Source: Plantago major
Taxonomy: Eukaryota; Streptophyta; Magnoliopsida; Lamiales; Plantaginaceae
Direction: 5' to 3'
NCBI GenBank assembly: GCA_026545765.1
Contig: CM048840.1
Location: forward strand, 50,158,580-50,222,579
DNA: 64,000 nt
The translations under genes were made by a program, and so were the position numbers. Numbering within the stretch: position 1 is the stretch's first letter; each line of letters opens with the position of its first letter. The notes beneath the pieces are model-generated. The model saw nothing but the letters and a program-made list of their open reading frames with translations. It made no database searches and had not been told where the DNA came from. Shown here one piece after another: positions 37,600 through 50,401 of this stretch.

Positions 37600-38043
37600 A
37601 ATTCACTAGCTATGTGGAAGCACCTCACTACTTAAAAGGTCACCCACAAGAACTTTGAGACACCTCACTACTTAAGAGGTAACCCACTAACCATTTGGAG
37701 ATTCATCACTACTTAAGATGTCACCCACATGCACTTTGAGGCATCTCACTACTTAAGAGGTGACCCACATCCAATTTTAGGCACCTAACTACTTAAGAGG
37801 TGACACACAACCACTTTGAGGTACCTTCCAACTTTAGAGGTAACCTACAAACTACTTTGGAAATACCTTACTAATTTAGAGGTGACCTATAACTATTCGA
37901 AGACAGCTAGCTAGCAACCCATTTGGAGGTGTCCTATTGACTATTTAGGGACGCCTCCTACAAACTATTTTGGAGGTCTCCTACAAGCCACTTTGTAGGT
38001 ATTCTACTAATTATTTAGTCCTACACGTCAATTGAAGGTATCT
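37600..38043. repeat. Degenerate tandem array of about 40-bp units
   Basis: About ten diverged units of the form cacctcactacttaagaggt plus gacccacaaccactttgagg, drifting rightwards to gtctcctacaaaccactttgg. Further units (aaaccactttagaggtctcc) occur at about 39690-39735, so the array continued before the solo LTR split it. Confidence 0.8.
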
Positions 38044-39637
38044 TGATGAGTCAATTTTACATTGTCTCATTTGGTCTTTTTACCATCTTGTTGTCGTTCT
38101 TAAGTGTAGTTATAGTTTATTTTATTAGATTTTTGTTACGTTTTCGTGTTTTGTGTGTTTTGTAGGTGTTTGGTGAAATCGCATTGAAGTAATGCTAAAA
38201 GAATGCATATTAACACATTAATGGAAGCAAGGAAGTTCCAAGGCCTTAAAGACGGTTGAAAACGGAGTCCAACGATCGAAACGGGCGTGGATTCGGAGTT
38301 CGGATGTAGGTTCTAGAAATGTTCGAGCGAAGATATGTGAAAGTGCAAACTTGGAGCAGTCCTAGTATTTGGGCCATAACTTTCTCATATGAACTCCGAT
38401 TGACCTGATCTTGGTGTCCATGGGTAGATAAGACCAAGAGCTACAACTTTCATGATGAACCATTTCTAAATTCCGATGTTTTGACACTCAAAAGTGCAAA
38501 AACCGGGACTGGGAGACTCGGCGTGCGCCAGAGCTGCGCTAGCGTACGCCAGGCGCATATCTTGCGCCGCCAGGCACAACCTTGGCGTGCACTAGCGCGC
38601 CATTGGCGCTGCCTGCACGCAGATTCCTATATATATAATTTTCACGATTTCTCATCATATTCTCATTATTTTTGCTCTATTCTCTTCTCAAAAACCCTAG
38701 ACTTCATTCTTGGACAATTCATTCACCATCTTTGAGGAATTGAGCCCGTTTTACTTGTAATTGCTCGTGATTATCAATTATCAATACTTTAGCTATTATT
38801 CTACCGATTGATTTAGGGATTTCATCATCCTCCAAGTGTAGTGATAGCCTCTTGGTAACAATTTCTCCTTTTTCATCGTTTAATATTATTGATGTTAGAT
38901 TGTTTAATTATTTATTGCTTATTGGTGATGAGCATGAGTAGCTAGACACCCCTTTGTGGGGTGGTGATGATTCAATATATGCTAGTTAGGGTTTATGCAA
39001 TTAAATAACAAGTAAGATGGGATTTACTCTATGCCTTCTTGATTAAATGCGTATGTAGTTATGTGTATTGTGTTTTACCCCCAAAATCACCAAAGGATGA
39101 TGCAATCTGATTTATCCACCAAAACGTCTAAAGATTGCTAATCCATTGGTTCGTATCAAACACAATAACTACATTAGCTTATTAATTGTAGCTTAGTGAA
39201 ATTGACGCCTTCACTAACGTTATATGTTTTGTAGAACAAAATAAGTTAGCTCATTGTCATAGTCTTTCGTACCTTATTTGATATAAGGTGTCTGCCTAGA
39301 GAGTTAGAGCAGTGCAATAATCGTTAGGACGTGTCCCAGTGATAACTAGAGTAAATCGACATCGTTATTATTGCATCTATAAAATCGATATACATGTGTT
39401 TGATTTCTTTGTGCTGAGAGTTAGAGTTAGATAAGTAATTAGAACTCATTGTCGAAGCAAAAAAAAACCCTTTTACTGCTTTCCTATTGATAATTATATT
39501 CCGTGAAAAGAACAAAGCTTAGTTAAGGCCTGAGAGACCGACCTTGGGGTTAACTTCACTGCATTACAAGTTTTCGTAGTGTTGATAATTAACTCTTGGT
39601 TATTTAAACAAATTGAAAACTCTGATTTGGCACATCA
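38044..39637. mobile_element. Probable solo LTR (Ty3/Gypsy-like)
   Basis: Bounded by tgatg...catca inverted termini and a near-perfect 5-bp duplication, tatct at left and tatcc at right. It interrupts the tandem array. Length about 1594 bp, with no coding. A GC-rich gcgc/cgcgcc segment near 38520-38620 and the ctttgtggggtggtgatga segment recall LTRs of the Tat/Athila group; that placement is tentative. Confidence 0.65.
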
Positions 39638-40261
39638 TATCCAACTATCTACATTAAGCCATCAAATTAGATACTTGGAAATATATTACAAACCACTTTA
39701 GAGGTCTCCTAGAAATGGCTTTGAGGTATTGTCCAACAACCCACTAACCCAATAAGCCGCCAGATTGCGAACCACTTACCTAAGTAACCGAAAGAGAATG
39801 AGTCCACTAACATTAGGAAACGATTGAAGGGCTCTGGATATCCCTCCAACCACCTAGAACGTTGAGGAGTGGAAGAACTTACCTAGGATCTTCCACGTGA
39901 AGCCAAATGCGTATTTTTTCCTCCAATTCCATGTCTTTACACAAAATCCTACAAACATAACAAAATACCAAAAAGCGTATAAAAGCAATAAAACACATAA
40001 TGACAAAGCTAAAGGACTTACAAAATAAGGTTAAAAAGACAAGATGAATCATCAAAATAACGACTCGTTACTATCGCATGGGTTTGACTCGTGGAGGGGG
40101 GAGGATGGCCTTCGGGTCGTCTTCATTCCTTTGTGTATCTCCTTTGATCAAAACCTTCGTCTTTATTTAGCTTCCAATATATCAAAAGTAGTGTGATGCG
40201 GGCATGAATAACTATAGTTATATTCGAAGTAAAAAATATGCTAAAGAAAGAAGAGGGTTGT
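39638..40261. other. Array remnant and intergenic DNA
   Basis: Contains the resumed tandem units to about 39740, then unique AT-rich sequence with no gene signal. Confidence 0.4.
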
Positions 40262-41732
40262 TGTTGGTCCAAATAACGACAAAGTAAAAGACTAGATGGA
40301 GGGGGGGGGGGGATGAATAGTCTTTTCAAACTTTTGACGATAAACACAATTTCTCAGATATCTAGGAAGGTATCTGATACTTATATTCAGAGAGCGGAAG
40401 TCTTTATGATAAGTGCACGTGCTCAGCAAGCTATAAGTGTGTAAATACTCAGCAGGGTAAGATAATACAGAAAGTAAGTGCAGTAAGTAAATAACACAAA
40501 ACTTTATAGTGGTATATGAGGGTGGCGTAATCCCTCAACTATTCCACTCGCCCTTTCTCAGTACTTGAATTCACTAAGATAAGATATTTGAGTTCTCTTT
40601 ACAAAATCCTATCTCTTGATCCCTTTAACACTAGGTTCCCAACCAAGTGTTCCCCCTGAGTTATTCCCCGGCTTTCTCAGCCAAGTACTTCCTCTACTCA
40701 GTAACCTTTGAGCTATTCCTTAGTTTCCCAAACTAAGTACTTCCTATGCTCAACGCCGATGTGGTGTTTTGGTTATGGTAGTTTGTTAGGTGAGCAGGCT
40801 CTCAATAACTTTTACAGTTATGTGTGAGTGCTCTGTAGAAACAAGATCACTTAATACACTTTTCAATGTGTGGTGATTTGTTCTTTACTGACCCAAGTCT
40901 TTATGTTGTTTAAGAGAATGAATCATAGATATAAGTCGCAACTATATCTTATGGATTCAACTCCTTCACAATATTCAATTCTTGTTAAGGATCTAGACAC
41001 TTAGAACTTTCGTGCTACTTAGTAATCAAGAGCTTTAGTCGCAACAGTAAGCTAGAGAGTAAGTCGGTAGAATGCTTGTATGCTTGAGTGTATGAAGTTC
41101 TGTGTATTCAGTGTACAAATGTGTATTCAAGCATTCTAAGTGGTGATATTTATAGTTGAAAATCAGGCCGTTTGAATTACTATCCGTTAGGCTCTATGAA
41201 ATTCAAACTATTGATATCTGAAGTTGGTACGACAATGAGCTTTGTCTCTTTTCAGAGATTTTCTCTTTTTGCTCAGAAAACTCTGTCTGCGTAATTAATG
41301 CACTGTACCAACTTTTGTCCTGTAGTGCCAACGGAACAATACAAGCTATCTGAGGCTTTGCAAGTCCTTTCCCAGAAACCTTTAGTGCTCCAAAAACTTA
41401 TTGAAACATTGTTTCCCAGAAACTTAGTTTTTTCAGGATATCTGAGTCAAGGTATCTGAGGACACTTTTCCTTAGTCTTCAGTAATCTTGTGCAGTCTTC
41501 AGATCTTCAATTAATTGAACACTCCTGTTGGATGCTTCCTTCTTGGTCTACTTCAAAGATATAAAAATTACATTTAGAGACCTAACATCCTATACAAGTT
41601 TTGCTAGACTAACATACTCAATAAGCTTCCTCTTTTAAAATGTTCAAATGAACTAAGAGTACTAGTTACCTTTATGAGCTAAGATAAGTCATTATGGTTT
41701 ACTGATCAAAATCTAAACAGATTTTCATAACA
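40262..41732 (-). mobile_element. Sirevirus-type Copia LTR (family shared with 44687)
   Basis: A 1471-bp LTR starting tgttggtccaaataacg and ending cagattttcataaca on the plus strand. To its right on the minus strand is AAAAAGGGGGAAATT, a polypurine tract, so this is the 3' LTR of a minus-strand element. It shares its start, a poly(G) run near 40302-40313, and many ccaagtacttcct-type motifs with the solo LTR at 44687-46414. The partner 5' LTR is not in the window. Confidence 0.75.
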
Positions 41733-42369
41733 AATTTCCCCCTTTTTGATCAGTCACCTATGACTATCTTTAAAAACCTATTACAATCTGGATGAGGAAA
41801 CAATCCAACACTTAAACATTTCTTAAGATCATTCATTCTTTTTATTTAAGTGCAGAAAGTAAACATCAACCAAATCACAAGGTGTGATCTTTGCTGACAA
41901 TTATCTTTTCATTAGATAAATATATGAGAGTAAGTTCAATAGATAGATTACAATTGATAAGTACATATAACTTTTACAAGATAAAGCATTGAATTACAGT
42001 CAGCAAAATCAAAACAATTACACAACTGGTAGGACAACAGGAAGTTCCAAGTTCCAAGTGAACATCCTATCTATTTGGTCTTCAAGTCTTCATCTTCTTC
42101 TTTAGCTTTGATAAACCTTATCACCATATCTCATGCAATATTCAGAATATTCAAGGATGTAAGTCCTTACTTTCATTTATGTTCTTCTAGATGCAAGAGC
42201 AACATCTTTGTAGGTTTTGGTGGAAAGGTTATTGGCCATGCTTTTGATCCAAAGGTACTTACCCCACTTCCATGCATGTACCAGCTACTCTTCAGTGGGC
42301 TTGAAATGACCATGTATCTGTTTCAGATTGAAATTGTATTGATCGGGACTTAGTACCAAATACATATAT
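41733..42369 (-). other. 3' internal remnant of the Sirevirus element
   Basis: Sequence adjoining the polypurine tract. No coding motif was recognised. It ends where a second, LTR-like block starts. Confidence 0.4.
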
Positions 42370-43241
42370 TGTAAACACATATTGTAGCAATACTAAAAAA
42401 TAATATCTGAAAACTATCTTAGAGTCTAAACAGCGGAAAGTAAAGAACACAAGACAGAAATATTTCTAGCAGATTATATAAATAATCTACCGAGCCACAG
42501 GCGAAATATCCACTATAAAAATAACGGATTTACAAAAGATATCTAGACAATAATCCTATAATCTAGAATATCAAAAACTAAGCAACTTGAATCAGGCCAC
42601 CAATTCGACGCTAGATCTCTTACACCAAAAGAAAGAGATTGCTAACTTAAAGCTTAGTAAAAGAGATGCAAACAAGCTGCTAGATAATATCTATCTTATG
42701 TGTAAAAGCTTGTTGTGAATCTATCAACCTATCGACTAGTATATATAGTTGTGAATATAAATCCAACTAGTACAATAGATCTATCTTGATTAGAATTCTT
42801 GATTAGGTCGAATCTCTTTGTTCTTCTCAGTCTTCGATGCATAGAAACCTTGTAGGAATACAAGTAGAATCCTACTTCAACAAGTAGAAACCTTCTTCGA
42901 TTAGGATTCTTATTCCTTTCCTTCTTCAATGTCTTCTATAGCATCCAGAATCCTTCTTTAAGTAGAAGTCGAGTCCTGAATTGAATAGAATTCCTTCTTT
43001 GAATAGAATCCTTCTTCAAGTAGGATTCCTAATCTTCCTCGATATCTTCATGTATCCAAAATTTAAGAGTTCTTCTCCATAAGATATCTAAACCTGCTAA
43101 GACTAAACTAAACCGTGGAACTATATCAAAGTGAAGTAATGCAAAATTCATAAATAGAAAGTCTAGTGAACAGACAACCAGTATTTTGACAATACTAAGC
43201 CAATCTTAGTATTGCACCAATACGGATCTGAAGTCTGCACT
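42370..43241 (-). repeat. Probable 3' LTR of the host Copia element
   Basis: On the minus strand AAAAGGGGGAGAATGAAAG precedes TGCAGACTTCAG, a polypurine tract/LTR junction. The left boundary near 42370-42383 is uncertain and the matching 5' LTR is absent. Confidence 0.5.
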
Positions 43242-44577
43242 TTCATTCTCCCCCTTTTAATTTGCATTCCTTCACAATACCTAAACTGCAGAAAAATCAG
43301 AATATTCTATACAGAACATACTAAGTAAATACTCCCCCTGAATAGTAAAACCAAGAGAAAAATATACTAAGTAGTTAAAGTCATAACATACAACAGTTAG
43401 ACAAAAGCAAGAGTATTACTAAAGAAGCAGCAACAAAGGTTAAGTCCAAGTCTTAGAGTTAGTAAAACAAAACAACAACAAAGATTAGTTTCGCAGGTTT
43501 TCAGATTTCTCCCCCTTATTATAAGGATAGCAAAAAGTCGCATCAAGGAAGAACATCGAAAAGATACATAGGACTGTCAAGATCAAACCTGAAGCTGAAA
43601 CAACAAAACAACTTGGCACAAGTGAGAAGTTACAGTAATCACATAATGAGAGGAAAGTTAGAAAATAAAAAATTAGAAAGAGTGAAATAAATCGAATTTA
43701 AGAAATAATCCCATGTCACGGTACAAGAAGTCTCAAAACACATATTTCCCATCGGAAATCACCAGTGATCTGACTAGTTAACTCCCCCTCAAATAAAGTG
43801 CCAAAAGAAGATGCAGTTCGGTTAGGTAAATGTAAGTAGACTCAAACCCTATATGAAATGCACAATTTCCACCGAAGTATGATGTTGTCAAAACATGTAG
43901 GTAAAAAACTCTAAAAAACTCAACTTCTCCAGAAGATTTTATTTAACGCTAAAAGAGACACGTAGTGCATGCAACAAAAATCAGGCTAAAAAATAGAACT
44001 GAATGCAAATTAAATGCACTTAACCGAAGTTAAACACCCCAACCGCATAACAGAGCGTATTGTGGCAACATACATAAGTGCAAAGAATCTGGATATAGGC
44101 AGCCTGAACTCCGTACATCCCAGTTACTCTCACACCCATTGCTACGAGACATAAGCAAAATAACCTCAGACTAGTGATGTCAATTGATGAAGGCAGTCGG
44201 AACTCCACACACCCCAAATTCAACAAAAACTATTTTTGGTTACAAATAGTTACCACAAAAAAATACATAATGAAGACACTGAATGAGGGCAGTCAGAAAC
44301 TCCACACACCCCATATCAACACCTGTTTAAAAGAGCCTCCAACACAACACTTGGTTCAACAAGAAGAGTCTTTATTACTTCCTTAAAGCATTTTGAAAAA
44401 GAGAGTCCCCTAATATGTTCTATTTTGAAAAAGAGAGTCCGCAACTAAGACAGTAATCAAAAGAAGACGAGAGAAACAAAGAAGAAAAACATATAAACAA
44501 CCTAATGTAGACCTACATACCACATGCAATCTTCAGTGTTGACCAGTGGTATTATGGTAACACCTGTACACGCATAT
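43242..44577 (-). other. 3' region between RNase H and LTR of the Copia element
   Basis: About 1.3 kb with no open frame of note. AGGGGGAG-type purine tracts (minus strand) recur near 43247, 43333, 43511 and 43785. Repeated polypurine-like motifs upstream of the 3' LTR are a known Sirevirus trait, and an env-like gene can sit here, but none is legible. Confidence 0.5.
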
Positions 44578-47500
44578 TCAGACAATACACATACCAAGAG
44601 ATTTTCTAAGACTAAAAAATCTCTCACTATCTAAAGGTTTTGTAAAAATGTCAGCAAGTCGATGTGTAGTTTCAATATGCTCTATGTGTTGGTCCAGATA
44701 ACGGCAAAGTAAAAGACTAGAGGGGGGGGGGGTGAATAGTCTTTTAAAAACTTTTGTCGATAACAACTATTTCTCAGATATCTGAATAGATATTTGATAC
44801 TTAGAATCAGAGTGCGGAAGACTTAATAAAGATAAGTGCAGAAACAGTTAATATGTGTGTGTGTTGCTGAAATGTAAATACAGAAAGGTAAATAACACAG
44901 CAAGTATAGTGGTATCTGGAGGTGGCGTAATCCTCCAACTAATCCACTTGATGCAGAGACCTAGAATTCACTAGAACAGATAATTGAGTTCTCCTTACAA
45001 TAATCCTATTCTAAGATTCTTAAACAATTGGTTCCCAACCAAATGTTCCCCCTGAGTTGTTCCCCGGCTTTCACAGCCAAGTACTTCCTGTACTCAGAAA
45101 CCTTTGAGTTATTCCCTAGCTTCCCAAGCTAAGTACCTCCTATACTCAATAACCTTGGAGTTATTCCTTAGTTTCCCAAATCAAGTACTTCCTATACTCC
45201 GGTAACCTTGGAGTTATTCCCTGATTTTTCAAACTAAGTACTTCACATCTCCACTTGATTATGGTGTTGGTTTTTAGTTTGAGTTGTCAGATGAGCTTCT
45301 TAATAACTTTTCAGTTAATCAGATAGCTCTGTGAATCAAGTTACTTAATACATTTTACAGCGTATGGTATCTTGTTCGATTTTACTGACCCAAGTCTTAT
45401 GATATCTATTCAAGAGAATGAATCTCAGATAGTTGATCTTTTGATTCAACTCCTTCACAGATAGCTTTGCTTGTTTAGGATCAGGACACTTAGAACTTCA
45501 GTGTTACTCAAGATCAAAAGCTTTGGTCGCAACAGAAAGCTTTATGAGTAAGTAAGTTTCTCTGAGAGAGTAAGACGTTTAGCGTTTGTATGCAGTTCAA
45601 GGTGTGTCTAAGGTTCTGTGTATCTTCTCAAGCAGTCTAAGTGTTGATATTTATAGATGAATTTGAGTGCCGTTTGAATAGTATCCGTTAGGCTCAAATT
45701 CAAACTATCGATATCTGTATAATCTTTATGGTGTTTTGTCTTCTTCTCGGAAAGCCGTTGCTTTTATTCAGACATCTCTGTCCGTGCATTAAATGCATTG
45801 TACTATACTTTTGTCCTGTAGTGTCAACGGAACTATGCTTTGTATCAGAGACTAGTGTTATCTGATTCTTTGCACGTCCTTATCTTCAATCTTCAGATAC
45901 CACTTGTATTTATTGAAACAACTTTGTTTGCAATATACATTTCTTTTTCAGAAACGTGGTTAAAGCTCAAGGTATCTGAGAATAGATATCTGTGGACACT
46001 TTCCTTGTTTTCAGATATGTTTCTTATTTCTCAGATATCTCTTGTGACACAGTTTGTTAGAAACTATTCGTGTCTTCAAGATATCTGAACAACAGATTCA
46101 GTAATCTTGTGCAGTTTTATTCAAGTCTTCAATGTCGTTGAGCTTTCTGCTTAGATGTCTTCTTCTTGGTCTTCTCTTCATAAAATAAAAATTACATTTT
46201 GAGACCTAGCATCCTATACAAGATTAGCTAGACTATCATACTTAGTGGGTTTCCTCTTTTACAATGTTCAAGTGAACCAAGAGTACTAATCACCTTTTTG
46301 AGACTAAGATAAGTCATCATGTTGCTGATCAAAACTAAAGAGATATTCTTTACAAAATATCTAACAAAATTCCTAACAAATTTCCCAACAAATTTCCCAA
46401 CAAATTTCCCAACACTATGTTTATCTCACCAGAGTCAATCAGTTCTCTCAAGAAATGATGCCTTATGTCTATATGCTTTGTTCTAGAATGCTGGACAGGA
46501 TTTTTGGAGATATTAATAGCACTCAGATTGTCACAGAACATGAGGAGAGTATTGCTAGTCATACCATAATAATGCAACATATGTTCAACCACACAAGTTG
46601 AGTCACACAACTACCCGCAGTAATATACTCAGATTTGGCTGTGGTAAGAGAAACACAGTTTTGTTTCTTACAGTACCATGACACCATATTATTACCTAAA
46701 TAGAAGCATCCACCACTGGTAGACTTTCTATCGTCTAAATCACTTGCCCAATCAGCATCACTGAACCCCACCAAGTTGGAGTTGGTATCACGAGAATACC
46801 ATATACCATAGTTTGATATTCCAGCAACATATTTCAAAATCTTCTTCACAACCTCTAAGTGAGAAGTTCGTGGGTCATCTTGATACATGGCACATACACA
46901 GACAACATACATGATATCAGAACGAGTAGCAGAGAGATACAACAAACTACCTATCATGGATCCATACAGTGTTGTCTCAGCACTTTCATCAGTAGCATCC
47001 TTAGATTGTTTTGTGGTTGCAGACATGGGTGTTTTACTGGGTCTAGATCCTTCCAATCCAAACTTTTTAACAACATTACGAGCATACTTCTCTTGAGATA
47101 GAAGTAAGCCATCATCTTGTTGTTTAACTTGTAATCCTACGAAAAAGGTTAGTTCACCCATCATGCTCATCTTAAATGTTCCAGTCATGGTACCTACAAA
47201 CTTGTCCAACATAGATTGATCAGTAGAACCAAACACAATATCATCAACATATATGTGCGCAATACATATATCTTTATTTTTGTCTTAGGATAAAAAGTGT
47301 TCGATCACCTTCACCTCTTGTGAAACCAAAGTGTAACAGAAATTCTGTTAGTCAATCATACCAAGCTCTAGGAGCTTATTTCAAACCATACAAAGCTTTG
47401 TGTAACTTATACACATGGTTTGGATAAATGGATCTACAAAACCCTTTGGTTGTTCAACAAAAGCTTCCTTATATATATACCCATTTAAAAATGCAGCCAT

Positions 47501-48919
47501 GACATCCATTTGAAAAAGTTTAATCTTTAAGCAACAAGCTATAGCAAGGAGTAATCTAATTGACTCAATACGAGCTACATGAGCAAAGGTTTCATCAAAA
47601 TCAATTCCCTCTACTTGAGTAAAACCTTGAGCAACTAGACGAGCTTTATTTCTGACAATAACTCCGTTTTCATCACTTTTGTTTTTTAAAATCCACTTAG
47701 TTCCTATAACATTACTATCAGCAGGTCTAGGGACTAAGGTCCAAACTTTGTTTTTAAAAAACTGAGCTAGTTCTTCTTGCATAGCATTGATCCAGAAAGT
47801 GTCCTTAAGGGCTTCATTTACATTCTTGGGTTCTATAGAAGAGACAAAACAGGAGATACGTACCTTAGTGTCTGTACACACACACATTCTGGCCATGTTC
47901 TTGTAATCAATCCTTGGCTTGCGTCTTGTGTGAACACCTTCAGAAAGTTCACCAATCACTTGCGTTATTGGATGATCTCTTCGTATCCTGGCTGGTGGAT
48001 CTCTGTTTACTTCATCTAGTGCATGTTCATCATCACTTTCTTCATCTACTGGCTCTGGTGTGTGTTCACGAGCTGATATTGGGTCAACATCTTGTGCATC
48101 TTGACATTCAAATATTGCACCTATATCTGTCACAGTTTCTTCAGTAGATGTTGTGTTGGGTACAACAGGTATTGTCACAACATCATGTTCCCGAGTGGTA
48201 GCCTTATCACCTGCATCAGATTTAGAAATACCAGTTCCATCCAATCGAGGGTGATTATCATCAAACACTACATTTACAAATTCCTGTACAACCTTACGCT
48301 TAAGATTAAACACCCTACATGCATGACTATTCAAGGAATATCCCACAAATATTGCCTTTTCACTCTTAGAATCAAACTTTCCTAAGTAGTCACGATCATT
48401 AAGCACATAACAAGTACACCCAAATACATGAAAATGTTCCAAGTTAGGTTTCTTGTTTTTCAGAATCTCATAGGGAGTCTTTGTAGTTCCAGGTCTAAGA
48501 TAGACTCTGTTGATGATATGGCAAGTTGTGTTCAATGCTTCAACCACAGTCTTTTAGAGACATTCATTGAGTGCAGCATAACTGAAGCCATGATCTTGAA
48601 GAGTGCGATTCTTCCTCTCAACAATGCCATTCTGTTGAGGAGTTTTGGGAGCAGAAAACTCATGTGATATACCTTGCGACTCACAAAAGCTAGAAAAGTG
48701 TATGTTCTCAAACTCTCTTCCATGGTCAGACCTAATACGGCAAACATTATCACCACATAGGTTCCTAATACTAGCATGCAATGTTTTGAAGGAATCAAAA
48801 GTATCAGACTTTTCCTTAAGAAATTTTACCCATGTATATCTAGAAAAGTCATCAACAATCACAAACACATACTTCTTGCCTCCAAGACTACTTACTTCAA
48901 TAGGACCCATAAGATCCAT
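44578..48919 (-). pseudogene. Copia (Sirevirus-like) pol pseudogene, 5' truncated, split by a solo LTR
   Basis: Integrase core at 48554-48919: MDLMGPIEVSSLGGKKYVF, RSDHGREFENIHF, NGIVERKNRT, giving the D, D and E. Then 47381-48547: YEILKNKKPNLEHFHVFGC, FVGYSLNSHACRVFN, an acidic linker, and RT motifs NKVWTLVPRP, GTKWILKNK, KARLVAQGFTQVEGIDFDET, LFQMDVMAAFLNGYIYKE. Between 47400 and 47240 the conserved [15 protein letters not shown] region has in-frame stops, then YVDD and FGSTD resume. RNase H follows: SDADWASDLDDRKSTSGG, KHIDIRHHFLREL. It is interrupted by the solo LTR 44687-46414 and finishes at 44578-44686 with HIETTHRLADIFTKPLD. Gag and protease are absent: sequence right of about 48920 is unrelated. 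Confidence 0.88.
44687..46414 (-). mobile_element. Solo LTR inserted in Copia RNase H, TSD ctatg
   Basis: 1728 bp, tgttggtccagataac...cccaaca, flanked by perfect ctatg duplications (44682-44686 and 46415-46419). Removing it would rejoin the RNase H motif of the host element in frame. Same family as 40262-41732. Its right end carries repeats of a 12-bp acaaatttccca unit. Confidence 0.92.
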
Positions 48920-48921
48920 AC

Positions 48922-49440
48922 GTTTAGAACGTTTTAGGCTATTGTGCGTTCTTGCTAAGGTTTGTAAGTAAAAATAGAACCTTTACGTATAAGGTTATAC
49001 TTAACCCTTTACATTTATGTATAAACCTGAATTGTGTTTAATGTGTCAAGGGGTTTTAGGGATCATCATTTCCTCCATAGGGTTTTGGAATGCTTCAATG
49101 ACCCCGACAAACCCTTAATTAGGGCTTAGAGTTCAAGATGGGGATAACCATATACCTTATCCTAGACCCTAAACCCTAATTAAGCGCAAGATATTTTTCA
49201 CTGTTAATCTAGTTAAGCTTCTTTTGCAAAATGGTTAAAGTTTATGTTTAGAATGTTTTAGGATACTGTGTGTTTTCTTATATGTAATAATATAAAATTT
49301 ACAAGATTACGCTTAAACATGTACCTTCCTGTATAATAACCTGAATATGCGTTTCATGTGTCCGGGTTGCATGGTTCACCATTTCTCCATAGAGTTTTAG
49401 AATATTTCATTGTGCTTACCATAAAAATTAAAACCTTAAT
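48922..49440. repeat. Diverged tandem duplication
   Basis: tttagaacgttttaggctat at 48922 recurs as tttagaatgttttaggatac at 49250, and the match continues through taacctgaat, tcatgtgtc, ttctccatag and gttttagaat segments. The unit is about 325 bp and diverged. No coding. Confidence 0.65.
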
Positions 49441-49884
49441 CCTTATTACACAAACATGAACATTTGTTAATTAAAAATATTAACCATTACTAAATAGAAC
49501 TTTAACCATTAACACATAAACTTTAACCTTACTAACGAAAACTTTAACCATTTATCACATAAACCTAATTAAACAATGCTCATTAAAACTTCAACTATTT
49601 TTCATATAAACTTTACAACTTAAATAACATTGAAAAATATAAAATCCTTAACAAGAATATCTAAAAAATTGAACCCGTCTAATTTTTTATAAAAAGAAAT
49701 GAACCAGTGCTGATATAATACGGACGGTCTGTGCGGACTAGTTGGTCGGGAGCTTATTTCCACAACCCTAACTCCCTAAGCACGCATATAGAACTAAAAA
49801 GAAAGAAACACAGGAAGAGGGAAATATTCAAGGAGTAAGTGCGTGAGCCTTAGTCGTTGATCGGAAAAGTAAGAGCTTAAACTT
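49441..49884. other. Intergenic AT-rich region
   Basis: Repeated ttaaccatta/aactttaacc motifs; no gene recognised. Confidence 0.4.
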
Positions 49885-50401
49885 AGGGTCGGATTTGGAC
49901 ATGTGCGAGGAGGACCACCACACAGGGCCCAAAATGTTTGGGGCCTATTATATGTATGCAAATAATGACCTTTCAAAAAGTTTGTAAATTTAATTCAAAA
50001 TATATTATTCACCCTTTAAATTTTTTTATGTTTTAGTTTGAATCTATAGAATTTCCATTAGTTTCTATGTGATGATTTATAAAGGTTGAAAAAACGATCC
50101 TTCTATTCTAATGAAACAAATTCTTCAAAATTGTTACACATTTAATTTCACACATTATAAATATACTTAAACCATTCATAGACGAGACATTAGTTTTTTT
50201 ATTTGAAATACATATATTTGAAAACGATTATCAATATATTTAAATTATTCATATTGATTTAAGGTGAAATATTAATTTTTCACTTGAGACACAAATATTT
50301 AAAAACAATTTCATCACTATGTTTTTAAATATTATTTTTATTTTCAGATGTATTTTTTTTTTGTATTTTAAGAGTCAATATTAAAATTTGCACAGAGCCC
50401 T
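49885..50401. mobile_element. Probable non-autonomous hAT element
   Basis: Left end agggtcggatttggacatgt with downstream cacagggcccaaaatgtttg is the typical start of plant hAT relics. The right end is gcacagagccct. Flanks ttaaactt and aaaaactt agree at 6 of 8 positions, the hAT target size. No transposase remains. Confidence 0.5.

Noticed and set aside
46350..46610. RNase H frame with a LGNLLGNLLG repeat tail
   Set aside because: The tail is translation of the 12-bp repeat at the solo LTR end, not part of the enzyme.
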